Positions 33,850 through 46,201 of a stretch of 64,000 nt of DNA are shown here, one piece after another (the stretch's first letter is position 1; each line of letters opens with the position of its first letter). The stretch comes from Cephalopachus bancanus (lineage: Eukaryota; Chordata; Mammalia; Primates; Tarsiidae): assembly GCA_027257055.1 (NCBI GenBank), contig JAPVLO010000519.1:1-64000 (forward strand). Direction: 5' to 3'. The notes beneath the pieces are model-generated. The model did not search any database. It was not told the DNA's origin and was given only the letters and a program-made list of their open reading frames with translations. Made by a program: the position numbers and the translations under genes.

Positions 33850-34260
33850 TACCTTATTTTTAATAACTTCACAGTACTCTGTTATTTGGATGTTCTACAG
33901 TTTATCTAAATGGTCTCCTATCTAGGGACATTAAGGTTAGGTGCAGACTTTGCAATTGCTATTGCAAACAGCCTAGCACAATTTTGTGTTTATTTATGTG
34001 ATAATAGTCTAGAGGTGGAATTGCTGCAGCAAAAGGTATGTGTATTGATAAATATATCCTCATTGCCCCTCAAAGAGGTTTCATCAATTTATTTTTCCAA
34101 GTACCTGTTTTTCCACAACCTTTTCTATAATTTTTTAAATCTCTAGCATCTGTAATGTTCATTTTTTTGTTCGGAATATATTCATGCTAACTCTTATTCT
34201 AGATCTGTCTTTACAGAAGTTTGTCACTATTATTAGGCTAGAAAAAAATCCTCGACAACA
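33850..34260 (-). mobile_element. Old L1M, antisense, right part
   Basis: 'ctatctagggacattaaggt' and 'cctcaaagaggtttcatc' continue the element of 33005. Probably continued again at about 37430. Confidence 0.6.
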
Positions 34261-34409
34261 TAACTTTTGATTTTTTGATCTTTTATTCTTTTTGTTTTTT
34301 ATTTCATTTATTTTTGTTCTTTGTTATTTCTATATTTGTACTTTCTTTTATTACATTGTTCTTTTCCTAGATTATTAAACTGTATGCATAGTGCATCCAT
34401 TTTTAGCCT

Positions 34410-35486
34410 TTAAAATTTTTTATTTGGTTTTTAATTGACACATAATAATTGTTCATATTATGGAGTGCAGTGTGGTGTTCTGATATATGTATACATTGTA
34501 TAATGAGCAAATCAGAGTAATTAGCATATCCATTACCTCAAACACATTCCATTTTTTTGTAGAAAGAATATTCAAAAGCCTCTTTTCTAATTAGCCTCTG
34601 TTCTAATTAAAATGCATTATTGTTAATTATAGTCACCCTACTATGCAATGGAGCACCAGGATTTAATCCTCCTATCTAATTGTAACTTTGTACTGTTGAC
34701 CAATTTCTCCTCATCTTTCCACCCACCTATTCTACCTAGTCTCTGGAAACCTCTATTCTTCAATCTGATTCTAAGAACTCAATTTTTAAATTCCACATGA
34801 GTGGGATCATATGATATTTGTTCTTTAGGGCTTGGCTCATTTTACTTATTATAATTCCCTTTATATTCATCCATGCTGTTGCCAATGACATGATTTCATT
34901 TTTTAAATTCTATTTTTCATATATATTTATTTTCATATATATTTATTCTATTGTGTATATATACCACATTAAAACAGTCATTCATCCTGCCAGTGTGCTG
35001 GCTCATGCCTGAAATCCTCGCACTTGTGAGGCCAAGGTGGGAGGATTGCTTGAGTCCAGGAGTTTGAGACCAGTGGACAACATAGCAAGACCTGATCTCT
35101 ACAGAAAAAAACAAACTGGGTGTGATAGCATGCACGCATATTCCCAGCTACTCGGGAGACTGAGGCGGAAAGATCACCTGAGCCCAGGAAGTTGAGGCTA
35201 CAGTGAGCTGTGATTGTACCTCTGCACTCCAGACTAGGCGACAAAGTGAGACCCGACAAAAGGAAAAAAAAAAAAAAAGTCATCATCCATTGATGGACAT
35301 TAAGGTTGAGTCCATATTTTTGCTATTGTGACTAGCACTGCAATAAACATAGAAGTGCAGATATTTTTTTGACATAATGATTTCAACTTTTTTGTACACA
35401 TACTCAGAAGTGTGATTACTGTGTCATATGGTAGTTCTATATTTAGGTTTTTGAAGAACCTTCATACTGTTGTCCATTTTGACTAC
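34410..35486 (-). mobile_element. L1, minus strand, half of a head-to-head pair
   Basis: Antisense L1 3' UTR (ttaattgacacataataatt) through ORF2 3' sequence, interrupted by an Alu at 34989-35277. At 35486/35487 it meets another L1 in opposite orientation. Confidence 0.8.
34989..35277 (+). mobile_element. Alu, sense
   Basis: Duplication agtcattcatcc (34977-34988) and agtcatcatcc (35278-35288), within the L1. Confidence 0.92.
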
Positions 35487-37390
35487 CCAAAGTGATCTAC
35501 AGATTCAATGCAGTCTTTATTAAAATAACAATGATATTTTTCACAGAAATAGAAAAAGCAATTCTAAAATTTGTATGGACCACAAAAGACCCCATAAGCC
35601 AGTGTTTTTGAGCAAAAGGTATAAAGCTAAAGGCATCACACTACCTGACTTCAAAATATATTACACAGTTATAGTAACCAGAACATTATAGTACTGGCAT
35701 AAAACAGACACATAGAGAACCCAGAAATAAATCCACATATTTGCAGCCAACTGATTTTCAACAAGGCATTAGGAATATTCAGTGGAAGTTGGGCACAATG
35801 GCTCATGCCTGTAATCCTAGCACTTTGGAAGGTGAAGGCGAGAGGATTACCCAATACCATCCTGAGCAACTTGGCGAGATTTCATCTCCACAATAAATCA
35901 AAGAATCAGCTGAGCATGGTGGCACATGCCTGTGGTTCCAACTACTAGGAAGGCTGAGGCGGAAGGATCACCTGAACCCAGCAGGTCGAGGCTGCGGTGG
36001 CCGTGAGTGTGCCACTGCACTCCAGTCTGGGCGACAGAGTGAGACTCCAATTCAAAAAAAAAAAAAAAAATTTCCAGTGGAAAAAAGACAATGTCTTCAA
36101 TAAGTGGTACTGGGAAAAGTGGATATCCCTATGCAGAAAAATGAAATTAGACCTCTATCTTTCACCATATAAAAAATAAAATAAAAATGGATGAAAGACT
36201 CAAATCTAAGTTTTAAAACTATGAAACTACTAGAAGAAAATGTAGGGAGAAAGCTTCATTACGTTAGTCTGGGAAAGGAATTTTTGAGAAAACTTTAAAA
36301 GCTCAGGCAACAAAAACAAAAGTAGACAAACAGAATTACATCAAACTAAAAATGCTTCTGTACAGCCAAGGAAATATCAGCAAAGTGAAGAAACTAACTG
36401 CAGAATGAGAGAAAGTATTCACAAACTACGCATTGGACAAGGAATTAATATCCAGAATATGTAAGGAACTCAATTCCATAGCAAAAACCAAATAAGTCAA
36501 CTAAAAACTGGGTAAAAAGGCCTGAAAGACATTTCTTAAAGTAAGACATACAAAATGAACAACAGATATATGAAAAAATGCTCAACATCACTAATCATCA
36601 GAGAAATGCAAATTAAAACCAAAGTGTGATATCGTCTCACTCCCATTAGAATGGCTATTATCAAAAAGATAAAAATTAAAAACTACTGGCAAGGATGTGA
36701 ATCTAACAATATAATCCAACAATCTCACTCCTGGGTGTATATCCAAAAGAAAGGAAATCAATATATCAAAGAGATATCTGCTCTTTCGTGTTCATTGCAG
36801 TATTAATTAACATAGCTAAGATATGGAACCAATCTAAATGTCCATTATATATGAATGGATACAGAAAATGTGGTATATATACACAGTGGAATACTATTCA
36901 GCCATAAAAAGAATGAAATCATATCATTTGCAGCAATATGGATGAGCCTGGAGGACATTATGTTAAGTGAAATAAGTCAGGCACAGAAAGACAAATATTA
37001 CATATTCTTACTAGTATGTGGGAGCTAAAACAGTTGTTGATTTCATGTAGGTAGAGTAGAATGATGGTTACTTGAGGCTAAGAAGGGGAGGAGGAGGAAA
37101 AAAAAAAGAAAGGGAGGAGAGGGGACAAAGAGGTTGGTTAATGGGTACAAGTATACAGCTACATAGAATAAGTTCTAGTGCTTGATAGCACAGTAAGGTG
37201 GCTATAGTTACTGTACATTTCAAAATAACTAGAAGAGAGGATTTTGAATATTTCCGACACAAATGAATGATACATTTTTGAGGTGATGAATATCCATCCC
37301 AGTTACCCGGATTTGATCACTACACATTTTATGCCTGAATCAAAATATCACATATATCCAATAAATGTGTACAATTATTATGTATTAACT
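35487..37390 (+). mobile_element. L1, plus strand, other half of the pair
   Basis: Starts inside ORF2 (cccaaagtgatctacagatt) and runs through the C-terminal ORF2 region, a GA-rich 3' UTR tract (37080-37130) and the 3' end near 'ccaataaatgtgtacaatta'. An Alu splits it at 35788-36071. Multiple stops; inactive. Old primate or earlier L1 (L1MA/L1P type). Confidence 0.85.
35788..36071 (+). mobile_element. Alu, sense
   Basis: Duplication ttcagtggaa (35778-35787) and ttccagtggaa (36072-36082). Right arm 'gtggccgtgagtgtgccac' is the form preceding the hairpin version. Confidence 0.93.
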
Positions 37391-37429
37391 AGAAAAATTA
37401 AAAATTTGTGGAACAAGGGATATTTGTAT

Positions 37430-38075
37430 TTTGTATAGATACTTCTAAATTGTTTTAAAAAGCCATATTAATTGACACCCTCATGAAGTGTGAATTTAAC
37501 TATCTGCCTGCCCCCTTGACATATCTGATATATTTCTTTTTTTTTTTGAGTTGAAGTCTCACTCTGTCACCCAGACTGGAGTGCAGTGGCCGCTCCCGGC
37601 CACCACAGCCTCGACCTGCGGGGCTCCGGCGATCCTTCCGCCTCAGCCTTCCGAGTAGCCGGAATTACAGGCATGCGCTGCCACGCCCGGCTGATTTTTT
37701 GACTTATTGTAGAGATGAGGTCTCGCTGCCCAGGTGGGTCTCGAACCCATGGGCTCAGGCAATCCACTCACCTCAGCCTCCCAAAGGCGCGGGATTACAG
37801 GCTGAGCCACCGAGCCCGGCTCTGATATATATTTTTTAAGCCTCATGATATGTCCTGATATTAAGCTAGAGAGTCCAAGTCTTTTCTTATGTTTTTTGAG
37901 TATTCACATTTCTTTTTCTGTGAATTTACCATTTCAAATCATTTGCCCTGTTTGTACTTTTCTTTTTAAATTTTATGACTTTCTTTTCTCCTTCGAATTT
38001 TCATGTTGGTCACTTTTGTATGTTACGGCTATTTTCTCCTAATTTATTGCTGGATTTTTTATCTTTAGATGGTCA
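37430..38075 (-). mobile_element. Old L1, antisense, hosting a young Alu
   Basis: 'acttctaaattgttttaaaa', 'attgacaccctcatgaagtg', then after the Alu 'tgtgaatttaccatttcaaa' fit antisense ORF2 3' sequence of an old L1 or HAL1. Perhaps the continuation of 33005-34260. Confidence 0.6.
37534..37820 (-). mobile_element. Young Alu, antisense
   Basis: Perfect duplication tctgatatat (37524-37533; 37821-37830). Hairpin right arm and 'gctgcccag' deletion, CpG-rich. Confidence 0.95.
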
Positions 38076-38089
38076 ACTTTATTATGGTA

Positions 38090-38690
38090 TAATTTACCTA
38101 CAATGAAACATCAGATACCATCACACACCCACTAGAATGGACAAAATTAAAAAAAAAAAAACAAAAAACAATGAAACCTGACAATACCAAGGTGCTGGCA
38201 AGGATTCTGAGCAACTGAAACTCTCATATATTGCTGGCGGAGGTACAAAATGGGACAGCCACCCTGGAAAATAGTTTGGCAGTTTCTTACAAAGTTGCAT
38301 ATATGCTTAACATAGGATCCAGCAATGTCACTCCAAGGTGTTTACCCAAGACACACAAAAAGTTATGTTCATTACAAAAATCTTGTCTACAAATGTTTAT
38401 GGCAGCCTTATTTATGGATCACCCAAAAGTGAATACCCAAGTGTTATAAGCACCCAAGTGTTTTTCAGCTGGTGAATGGCTAAACAAGCAGTGGTATATC
38501 TACACCAAAAGATACCACTCAACAATTAGGAGAAGAAACTACTGATACACACAACGATTTGGATGAATCTCAAAGGCATTATGCTAATTAAGTAAAAGGA
38601 GCCAGACTCATAAAAGCTAAATACTTTATGATTCCATTTATATGCCACCTCTACCAATTAATTTCTTTGGGGTTCAAAAATGGCCAATTA
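38090..38690 (+). mobile_element. Old L1 or HAL1, plus strand
   Basis: Reads like ORF2 C-terminal sequence: 'caaggtgctggcaaggattc', 'catatattgctggcggag', 'gcagtggtatatctacacc', 'tttatgattccatttatatg'. Confidence 0.75.
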
Positions 38691-39580
38691 GAAAAATGAA
38701 AATAACTTTTTAATTCAAAAGTTGTTAAACAAATATTCAATTGCAAAAAGCTAGAGCAAGACCCTTGCCCAAAACCTAAAAATGACACTCACATAGTATC
38801 CACTGTTTCTGAAAAAAAGGTATAATAATGTTTGCATCTGTAACACAGTACTTTAGAGTTTGTAAGACACTTTTATATATGTCATCTCATCTTGAGTTAT
38901 TACAAAAGAATGCCTCACTAGTAAAGAATAAGATTTCCCATGAAGCTGCAAGCTCCCATGGCCACTGTGAGACAAACCGTGAGTGTGGTTGTGAAGTAGG
39001 GATTGTCAAACCCCAAGCTTCATTTTCTCCCTGAGTGACATTTAACCCAGAGGTAAAAGTCAGTCTCAGCTAGTAGAACAGGCCACGTTCGATGTTAAGG
39101 CTGTGGTGTACCCAAACAGAAGCAACTTTGGTGGAAGAAAACTGAGAGTACATGTATATGCATGTTTGCGCACATTTGTAGTCATTTATATCTGAGGTTG
39201 CTGAGAGAAAACGATAGGCTGTCTCCTTTATGGGGTGAGATAGCTTTAACTGTGAGGATAGCGCCCTGGTTATGCTCCCCATAAAATACTAGTATGTAAT
39301 GTAACTTTCTCTTACAGAATTGATCACCAGTATTATCTTGTGTAGATGTCTGATCACCTCTAGTTGTAAACTCCTTAAGGCCAGGTGCCTAGCCTAGTTC
39401 ATCTGAGACTCAGCACAGCAGCTAGCAGTGTGCCCTACTGTATACACAGTAAAGTCTCAGCACTTTCACTGAAGTGCAGGCTTAATTAAGTGTGCCACAC
39501 ATTCCAGGAAGCACCAAATCAAGAGGAAACACACAGGTGGATGGAAAGCAAAATACAGTAATAAAGCACAAGTATATTTC
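38691..39580. other. Unique sequence
   Basis: A plus frame (38828-39034, 68 codons) and a minus frame (39070-39282, 70 codons) have no recognisable domain. No exon supported. Confidence 0.4.
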
Positions 39581-39584
39581 TTCT

Positions 39585-39680
39585 TGTATTAGTTAGGGTT
39601 GTTCAGAGAAACAGAACTAATAGGAGAATATCTATAACTATATCTATGTATCTATGTATGTATGTATGTATGTATGTATG

Positions 39681-39722
<42 letters not shown>

Positions 39723-39960
39723 GAGAGAAAACAAATGAGAGTAATCGATTTTAGGAAATTGTGGAAGCCAGCAGGCTAGAGAACCAGGGAAGAGTTGATA
39801 TTGTAGCTCCAGCCAAAGGCAGTCTTTTTTGGGGGAGGAGGGTGTTAGCAGTCTTTTTCTGTTGAGATTTTTAAATGATTGGATGAGATTCACATTAGGG
39901 AGGATACTCTAAGTCTACCACTCTAATGTTAATCTCATCACAGAAACATCTAGAATAATG
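39585..39960 (+). mobile_element. Ancient interspersed repeat with a tetranucleotide tract, left part
   Basis: 'ttagttagggttgttcagag' ... 'aacagaactaatagg', then the tetramer tract, then 'ccagcaggctagagaacc' and 'gaaacatctagaataatg'. A widespread old mammalian repeat that I recognise by text but will not assign to a family. Confidence 0.5.
39641..39722. repeat. (TATG)n(TATC)n microsatellite
   Basis: A compound tract of about five TATG and then eleven TATC units; a good polymorphism marker. Confidence 0.95.
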
Positions 39961-39979
39961 TTTGACCAAATAGCCAAGT

Positions 39980-39983
39980 TGTT

Positions 39984-40030
<47 letters not shown>

Positions 40031-40313
40031 GAGACAGGATCTCTGTCACCCAGGCTGGAGTGTAGTGGTGCAATCATAGCTCCCCATAACCTCGAACTCT
40101 TGACCTCAAGAAATTCTCCTGCCTCAGCCTCCTGAGTAGTAGCTAGGACTACAGGTACCCTCCACCATGCCCAACTAATTATTTTATGTTTTGTAGAGAC
40201 ATGGTCTTGCTATATTGCCCAGACTGGTCTTGAACTCCTGGCCTCAAGTGAGCCTCCTGCCTCTGACTCTCAAAGTGCTGGGATTACAAGCGTGAACCAC
40301 CTGCTCCTGGCTA
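39980..40313 (-). mobile_element. Alu with long (TTTA)n tail, antisense
   Basis: About 50 bp of TTTA units, then a complete diverged Alu. It splits the old repeat, which resumes at 40318 ('tagtcaagttgacatataaa'). Confidence 0.9.
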
Positions 40314-40371
40314 CAGATAGTCAAGTTGACATATAAAATTAACCATTACACCCCCTTTTCTCTATAAACTA

Positions 40372-41046
40372 TTCTACAAGTCTCTTTTTCCCAGTTCTTC
40401 TCCCTGATGCAACTTACTTCAAAAAGAAGTTTTATCTAGGCAAGCTATACAGACTCCTGCTAAGTTCTAACGGAATGATAATGTTCCAGAAGCCCTAGGG
40501 AGAAAGATATAGCCAAATCAAATGCTCTATTATAAAAACCTTTAAAAATTATTTTAAAGTTAAAGACCAATCTTAATTATGTATACTAATTTATTTTGCA
40601 GTCTGTGAATTATGTTAAATTGCAATCACATTTAAATATATCTCTCAGAAGAGTTAATTCCAAAGTAAAGCTTACTCCTAGAACATATAACATTCTCTTC
40701 TTAAGCTGTTCTTTCTAAATAAGGTATTGGTGACCTTTGAAATCATAGTTTAACCTTATCAAGGAAGAAGAAATAGAAGAGAAAAAAATGTTGCAAAATA
40801 AAGTATAAATATTAATAATCACGAATGCTGAAATTCCTGATGAGCAAATAAACATCAATTAGAAATTGTCTTAACTATTTTAATGCATTAAAAATTTTTT
40901 CCATAAATATCCTGTGACACAGAAGTAAAATATAGCAGACTATTATTTAAGCCACCAAATAATATACTTTTGGCCAAGCACACCCAGCCTTCAGTTAGGA
41001 TTTCTCCTGGTAGTAAGGAAGATCATACTGAAATTTATTAATTTAC
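40372..41046. other. Unique AT-rich sequence
   Basis: No feature recognised. Confidence 0.4.
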
Positions 41047-41054
41047 CAATTATT

Positions 41055-41349
41055 GACTGATCACAGTGGTTTAAGCCTATAATCCCAGCACTTTGGGAGG
41101 CAGAGACAAGAGGGTTGCCTGAGCTCAGGGGTTCGAGACCATCCTGGGCAACTTGGCGAAACCTTGTCTCTAGAATAAATAATAAAAAAAAATAGCTGGG
41201 AGTGCGTACCTGTAGCTCCAGCTACTTGGAAGGCTGAGGTGGAAGGATTGCCTGAACCCAGTAGGTTGAGGCTACAGTGGCCGTGAGTGTGCCACTGCAC
41301 TCCAGCCTAGGCGACAAAGTGAGACTCCAACTCAAAAAACAAAACAAAA
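41055..41349 (+). mobile_element. Alu, sense
   Basis: Duplication caattatt (41047-41054; 41350-41357). Right arm 'gtggccgtgagtgtgccac', the intermediate form. Confidence 0.92.
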
Positions 41350-41569
41350 CAATTATTAATTGCATGCCTATTATTAGTGTTAGGTACTGTGACCAATGCA
41401 AACATGTCTTTAGTGAGGAGGGCTGATAAAAGCATGATTAGAAAATAATACGTAACAAGAACTTCTGTTACCAACAAAGGTCACAAATAAGATCTAGTAG
41501 CTAAATCCAAGCCATTGAGCATGTTCAGTCCATTTGTTCCTGGTATCTCTGGTGCATGATGCTGATGAC

Positions 41570-42158
41570 CACTCTCTCGTTTAAGCATCTCTTCTTCAGC
41601 TTCCTATATCCACTGACTCCTAGTTGCCTGGTTCTCTTCATACTACTCTTGTAGATCTCCTCTTGCACTATATACCTTTATCTACAATGCTGATGATTTC
41701 TTTAACTCTACCTCGTATTTCTTAACTGCTCACTTTATATACCCTCCTTGGGAGAGCAATTTCACACATCCCCTTCCTTGGCTTCAATTACCACCTGATT
41801 GCTGATGATTTCTAAAATAAAAGTTTAAATGTTTGTTTTAAAGTTATTTTTTATTGTGATAAAAAGCACATAACAAAATTTATTTTTTAAGTCTCTTCTA
41901 AACCTCTTCTGTCTACTAAATAAGTTGGATGGCACACTGTCCCTTGATTTTTACCTGTCCAGAATTTAACTCCTCATCCTATTCTACATGGTTTTCTTTT
42001 TCCTTTTTTCTTTCCTTTTGTGCTGTGAGTGTATATTGTATTGTGTGGCACTGAGTATGGCAAGTCATTCAAGTCGTGCAAGCCAGAAACTTGAGTCTTA
42101 TCCTTTATTCCTCCCCACTTTTCAATCCTTCATTCATTCAAGTTATGAAGCCTTCGAT
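41570..42158 (+). mobile_element. L2 LINE, sense, 5' part of a large interrupted copy
   Basis: 41570-41810 looks like diverged L2 reverse-transcriptase region ('caatgctgatgatttc'). 41920-42158 ('gatggcacactgtcccttg' to 'ttcaagttatgaagccttcg') continues it toward the 3' end. Resumes at 45327 after L1 insertion. Confidence 0.55.
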
Positions 42159-42166
42159 TGACTTTC

Positions 42167-43840
42167 TTTTTTTCTTTATTTTGAAGATGTAGGGTACAAT
42201 TCAGGGTTAGGTATACAAATGTTCATTGTGCAAGTACCCTTGTTGATGAGGTGTGCCCATCCCTCCCCTGGTAGTTTCCTTCAACTGCCAATCCCACCCC
42301 ATCCCGTGGCAGTTTCCCACTACTGCCAATCCCTTTCTTATAGTATTATGATAATTGTTCAAGGTCTGCTTTTGAGTGAGAATATATGGTACTCTGTTCT
42401 TTGTTGCTGTGATAGATCACTGAGTATGATAGACTCCAAATCCATCCACGTTGCTGTGAAGTCCATATGTTTGTCCTTCTTTATGGCTGCATAATATTTC
42501 ATTGTGTATATGTACCACATTTAAAAACATCCAGTCCAGCTTTGATGGGCAGCACCATCAGTTCCATATTTTTACTATTGTGAATAGAGCTGCAACAAAC
42601 ATATGTGTGCAGGTATCTTTTTTATAGAGTGACTTAAGTTCCTCTGGGTATATTCACAATAGGGGGATTGCTGGGTCATATGGAAGGTCAATTTCTAGTT
42701 CTTTCAGAAATCGCCACATTGTCTTCCAGAGAGGTTGTACAAATTTGCATTTCCACCAGCAGTGTAGAAGTGTTCCTTTTTCTCTGCATCCCTGCCAGCA
42801 TCTGTTGTTATTTATTTTATTAATGATGACCATTCTTACTGGAGTTAGGTGGTATCTCAATATGGTTTTGATTTGCATATCTGATGATTAGTGAGGCTGA
42901 ACACTTTTTCATGTGTCTGCACTTTCCTTTTTTTTGAGTCAGAGTCTCACTCTGTTGCCCAGGCTGGAGTGCAGTGGCATGCTCATGGCCACTGCAGCCT
43001 TGACCTACTGGGCTTAGTTGATCCTTCTGCCTCAGCCTTTCAAGTAGCTGGAACTACAGGCATGCACTACCATGCCCAGCTTATTTTTTGATTTATTATA
43101 GAGATGAGGTCTTGCCATATTTCCCAGGCTAGTCTCGAACCCGTGGGCTTAGGCAATCCTCTCACTTTGACGTCCCAAAGTGCTGGGATTATAGGCGTGA
43201 GCCACCGCACCTGACCCACCTGTGTATCTTCTTTTGAGAAGTGTCTATTCATGTCTTTTGCCCACTTTTTAATGGGGCTGTTTGTTTTTCTCCTTTTGGC
43301 ATATTTGAGTTCCTTGTAGTTCCTAGATGTTGTCAGATATACAGTTGGCAAATATTTTTTCCAATCTGTGGGCTATCTCACTGCTCTCTTGATGGTTTCT
43401 TTTGCTTTTCAGAAGCTTGTCAGTTTGATGAGGTCCCATTTGTCTATCTTATCTCTTATGGTTTGGGCACTTGGGGTTCTGATCAGGAATTGGTTGCCAG
43501 TTCCAATTTCCATAAGGGTGTCTCCTGCATTTTCTAAGATTCTTATAGTTTGAGGTTTTACATTTAGGTGTTTGATTTAGAGTTAATTTTTGTGTATGGT
43601 AATAGGGGTCCTGTTTCAATCTTCTGCATGTGATCAGCCAGTTTTTCCAGCCCCATTTACTGAATAGGTTCTCCTCTCCACAGTGGTTGTTGTTGGAGGC
43701 TTTGTCAAAGATGAGTTGGCTGAGAAATTGAGGCTTTGCTTCTGGAATCTTTATCCTGTTCTGCTGGTCCATATGCCTGTTCTTGTACCAAGAACAGGTT
43801 GTTTTCGTTATTGTAGCCTTATAGTAAAGTTTGAAGTCTG
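42167..43840 (-). mobile_element. L1 inserted in L2, minus strand, 3' part
   Basis: 3' UTR from about 42185, then ORF2 antisense up to the site of a second L1 at 43841. Short duplication tgactttc (42159-42166) and tgacttcc (45327-45334). The minus frame 43449-43934 crosses into the inserted L1, so its length is accidental. Confidence 0.9.
42922..43216 (-). mobile_element. Alu in L1, antisense
   Basis: From a T8 tail to 'gagccaccgcacctgaccc'. No clean duplication; a few host bases ('ttggctg') seem lost at the junction. Confidence 0.9.
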
Positions 43841-44812
43841 ACGAACGAAGCTTCTCCAAAGAAGACATATGAGCAGCCAACATATATATGAAAAAATGTT
43901 CAGCCTCACCAATTACCAGAAAGACGCAAATCAAAAATACATTGATACCACCTAACTCCAGTAAGGTTGGCGATCATTAATAAATCAAAAAATAACTGAT
44001 GCTGGTGAGGATGCAGAGAAAGGGGAATGCTTCTACACAGTTGTTGTGAATGCAAACTAATTCCACCTCTATGGAAAACAATGTGGTGATTTTTAAAAGA
44101 ACTAGAAGTTGACCTTCCATACAACCCAGAAATCCCCCTATAGGAACTCAGACCATTCTACAAAAAAAGATACTTGCACATGCGTGTTTATTGCAGCACT
44201 ATTTACAACAACAAAAACATGGAACCAACCATGCTGCCCATCGAAAGAAGACTGGATAAATAAAGTGTGGTACATATACACAATGGAGTATTACACAGTC
44301 AGAGAGAAGGACAAAATGGTGGACTTTGCATCAACTTGGATGGATTTAGAGTCTATCATACTAAGTGATCTATCACAAAACCAATAAATTAATACCACAT
44401 GTTCTCACTCATCAGTGGGTCCTGAACATTTGTCACAATACTGCCCGACAAGAATTCACAGTAACAGGACACTGTCAGGGGAGCGAGGGGGCATATAGCA
44501 TCACTAAGAGTACCTGATCCTAAACCAGGGAAAGTGAGGACCAATTGGAGGATCAAACTTCACCTGGTCGTAGATTACTTATGTACCTAATCCTGACTTG
44601 TACCCCACATCTTTACAATAAAAAAAAAAGTAAATTGAGGATTAGAGATAAGGAATGTCATGCAATGGGGGAATATAAAAGACTACATTCACAGAATGTA
44701 CACTATAGCATAGGGACTAACAAATGTGAAAAGGATTTTGGCCATCAAGACTAATAAGTGTAGAAATTTCTCAATAACATCTGGTATATCAGTTACCAAA
44801 AAAAAAAAAAAA
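43841..44812 (+). mobile_element. L1 inside an L1, plus strand, with probable 3' transduction
   Basis: 5'-truncated in ORF2 ('cttctccaaagaagacatat'). 3' UTR ends in a first A-rich tail at about 44619-44629, followed by about 168 bp of non-L1 DNA and a second tail of 18 A (44798-44815). A perfect 15-bp duplication, aaagtttgaagtctg, lies at 43826-43840 and 44813-44827, outside the second tail, so the extra DNA arrived with the L1. Confidence 0.88.
44630..44797 (+). other. Probable L1 3'-transduced sequence
   Basis: Non-L1 DNA between two A tracts and inside the target duplication. No canonical AATAAA just before the second tail, which weakens the case slightly. A separate short insertion is the alternative. 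Confidence 0.6.
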
Positions 44813-44827
44813 AAAGTTTGAAGTCTG

Positions 44828-45326
44828 GAAGTGTGATACCTCCTGCTTTGTTTCTTTTGCTAAGGATTGTTTTCACTATTCGTGGTTGTTTATGTTTCCA
44901 TATGAATTTCTGTATTGTCATTTCCAGGTCTGAGAAGAATGATGGTGGTAATTTAATGGGTATTTTAATCTGTAGATTGTCTTTGGTGGAATGGACATCT
45001 TAACAATGTTGATTCTTCCTATCCATGAGCATGGAATATTTTTCCATTAGTTTGTATCTTCTTGAATTTCTTTGAACAGCATTTTGTAGTTCTCATTATA
45101 AAGGTATTTCACTTCTCTGGTTAGGGAGATGCCAAGGTATTTCATTTTTTTTGTGGCTATTGTGAATGGGATGGTGCTTTTTATTTGGTTCTCTGCCTGC
45201 TTGTTGTTGGTGTATAAGAATGCAACTGTATTTTGCACATTTATTTTATACCCTGAGACTTTGCCAAAGTCCTTTATCAGTGCAAGCAGGTTTTTGACAG
45301 ATTCTCTTGGATTTTCGAGGTTCAAC
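44828..45326 (-). mobile_element. L1 inserted in L2, continued, minus strand
   Basis: Resumes the host L1 exactly at the duplicated site (gaagtgtgatacctcctgct) and runs through reverse-transcriptase-region sequence to 'cttggattttcgagg', where it is 5'-truncated. Confidence 0.9.
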
Positions 45327-45765
45327 TGACTTCCAAATCCATCCCTACACCCTCTGTCTTTTCTCTGTTACACCCCAGTTTAGACCATTTTTAGCACGGA
45401 TTGCACTATCCGTCTTCTAACGGATCCCCTGAGCTCAGAACTTGCCTCCCTTCAATTCGTGCTACAAACTGCTTTCTGGAAAATATTGCGGTGGTGCTAT
45501 TCTGAAATCACTATTCTGCTTAATATTTCAGTGGCTTCCCAGTGTCATCAATATAAAATCAAAACTTTTTGAAGTTGTATATAAATCTGAGAGTGAGGAC
45601 CTGGTCACTTGTTATTTCTCATCACACTTCACTCACAGCATGCAAGCTGAGTTCCCTGATCTAGTCTGTTGACTCTCACTTATGTGGCTCCCTCAGCCTA
45701 GAATACTCTCTTCCTTAACTTATACATGTTGTCTAGTAAAGACTGAAGTCAACCTTCATCACCCG
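45327..45765 (+). mobile_element. L2 LINE, sense, 3' part
   Basis: 'atttcagtggcttcccagtg', 'gacctggtcacttgttattt', 'ccctcagcctagaatactc' are in L2 order and continue 42158. Confidence 0.75.
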
Positions 45766-46186
45766 TCAGAAGCTTTAAGGACACAAAAATATTAACTAGA
45801 GTGTATTGACCTTGAAAAGAAAGCAAGATCAGAGGTACGAGTCAAAAAGCCTCATAGGCTATCTAAACAGTTTTCCAATCCAAAATGGCTGAACCAGTGC
45901 TTCTCAATGCATTGTTTTCCCTCATGCTCTTCATATCTGTAGTGCATTCTATCAGTAAGTCTCAATACATGTAGTGACTCTCACAGAAAGAAAGGGGATG
46001 CTTAAGGGATAATTAAATGTGTACATGGTAGGGCAGGAGAACAACAGAAAGGAAAGAAAGAACCAGCCTCAGAAACCCGTGAATGTCTTACCAAATTTTT
46101 ATGCTGAAAGGGTTGGAGTAGGTTGAATCAAAATTGACTTTACTAGTCTTCAAATGTAGATAGTAATTATGCACAGATATTTTAAA
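45766..46186. other. Unique sequence
   Basis: No feature recognised. Confidence 0.4.
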
Positions 46187-46201
46187 TGGAGTTTACAATT
46201 T

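Noticed and set aside
34921..34960. Tandem ATTTTCATATATATTT-like units as a possible regulatory array
   Set aside because: Only about two copies, inside an L1 and AT-rich; best read as low-complexity.
39585..39722. Regularly spaced repeats that could suggest a CRISPR-like array
   Set aside because: They are four-base tandem repeats with no spacers, in a mammalian genome.
43449..43934. 161-codon minus frame, the longest but one in the window
   Set aside because: It spans the junction of two L1 elements in opposite orientation, so its length is accidental.
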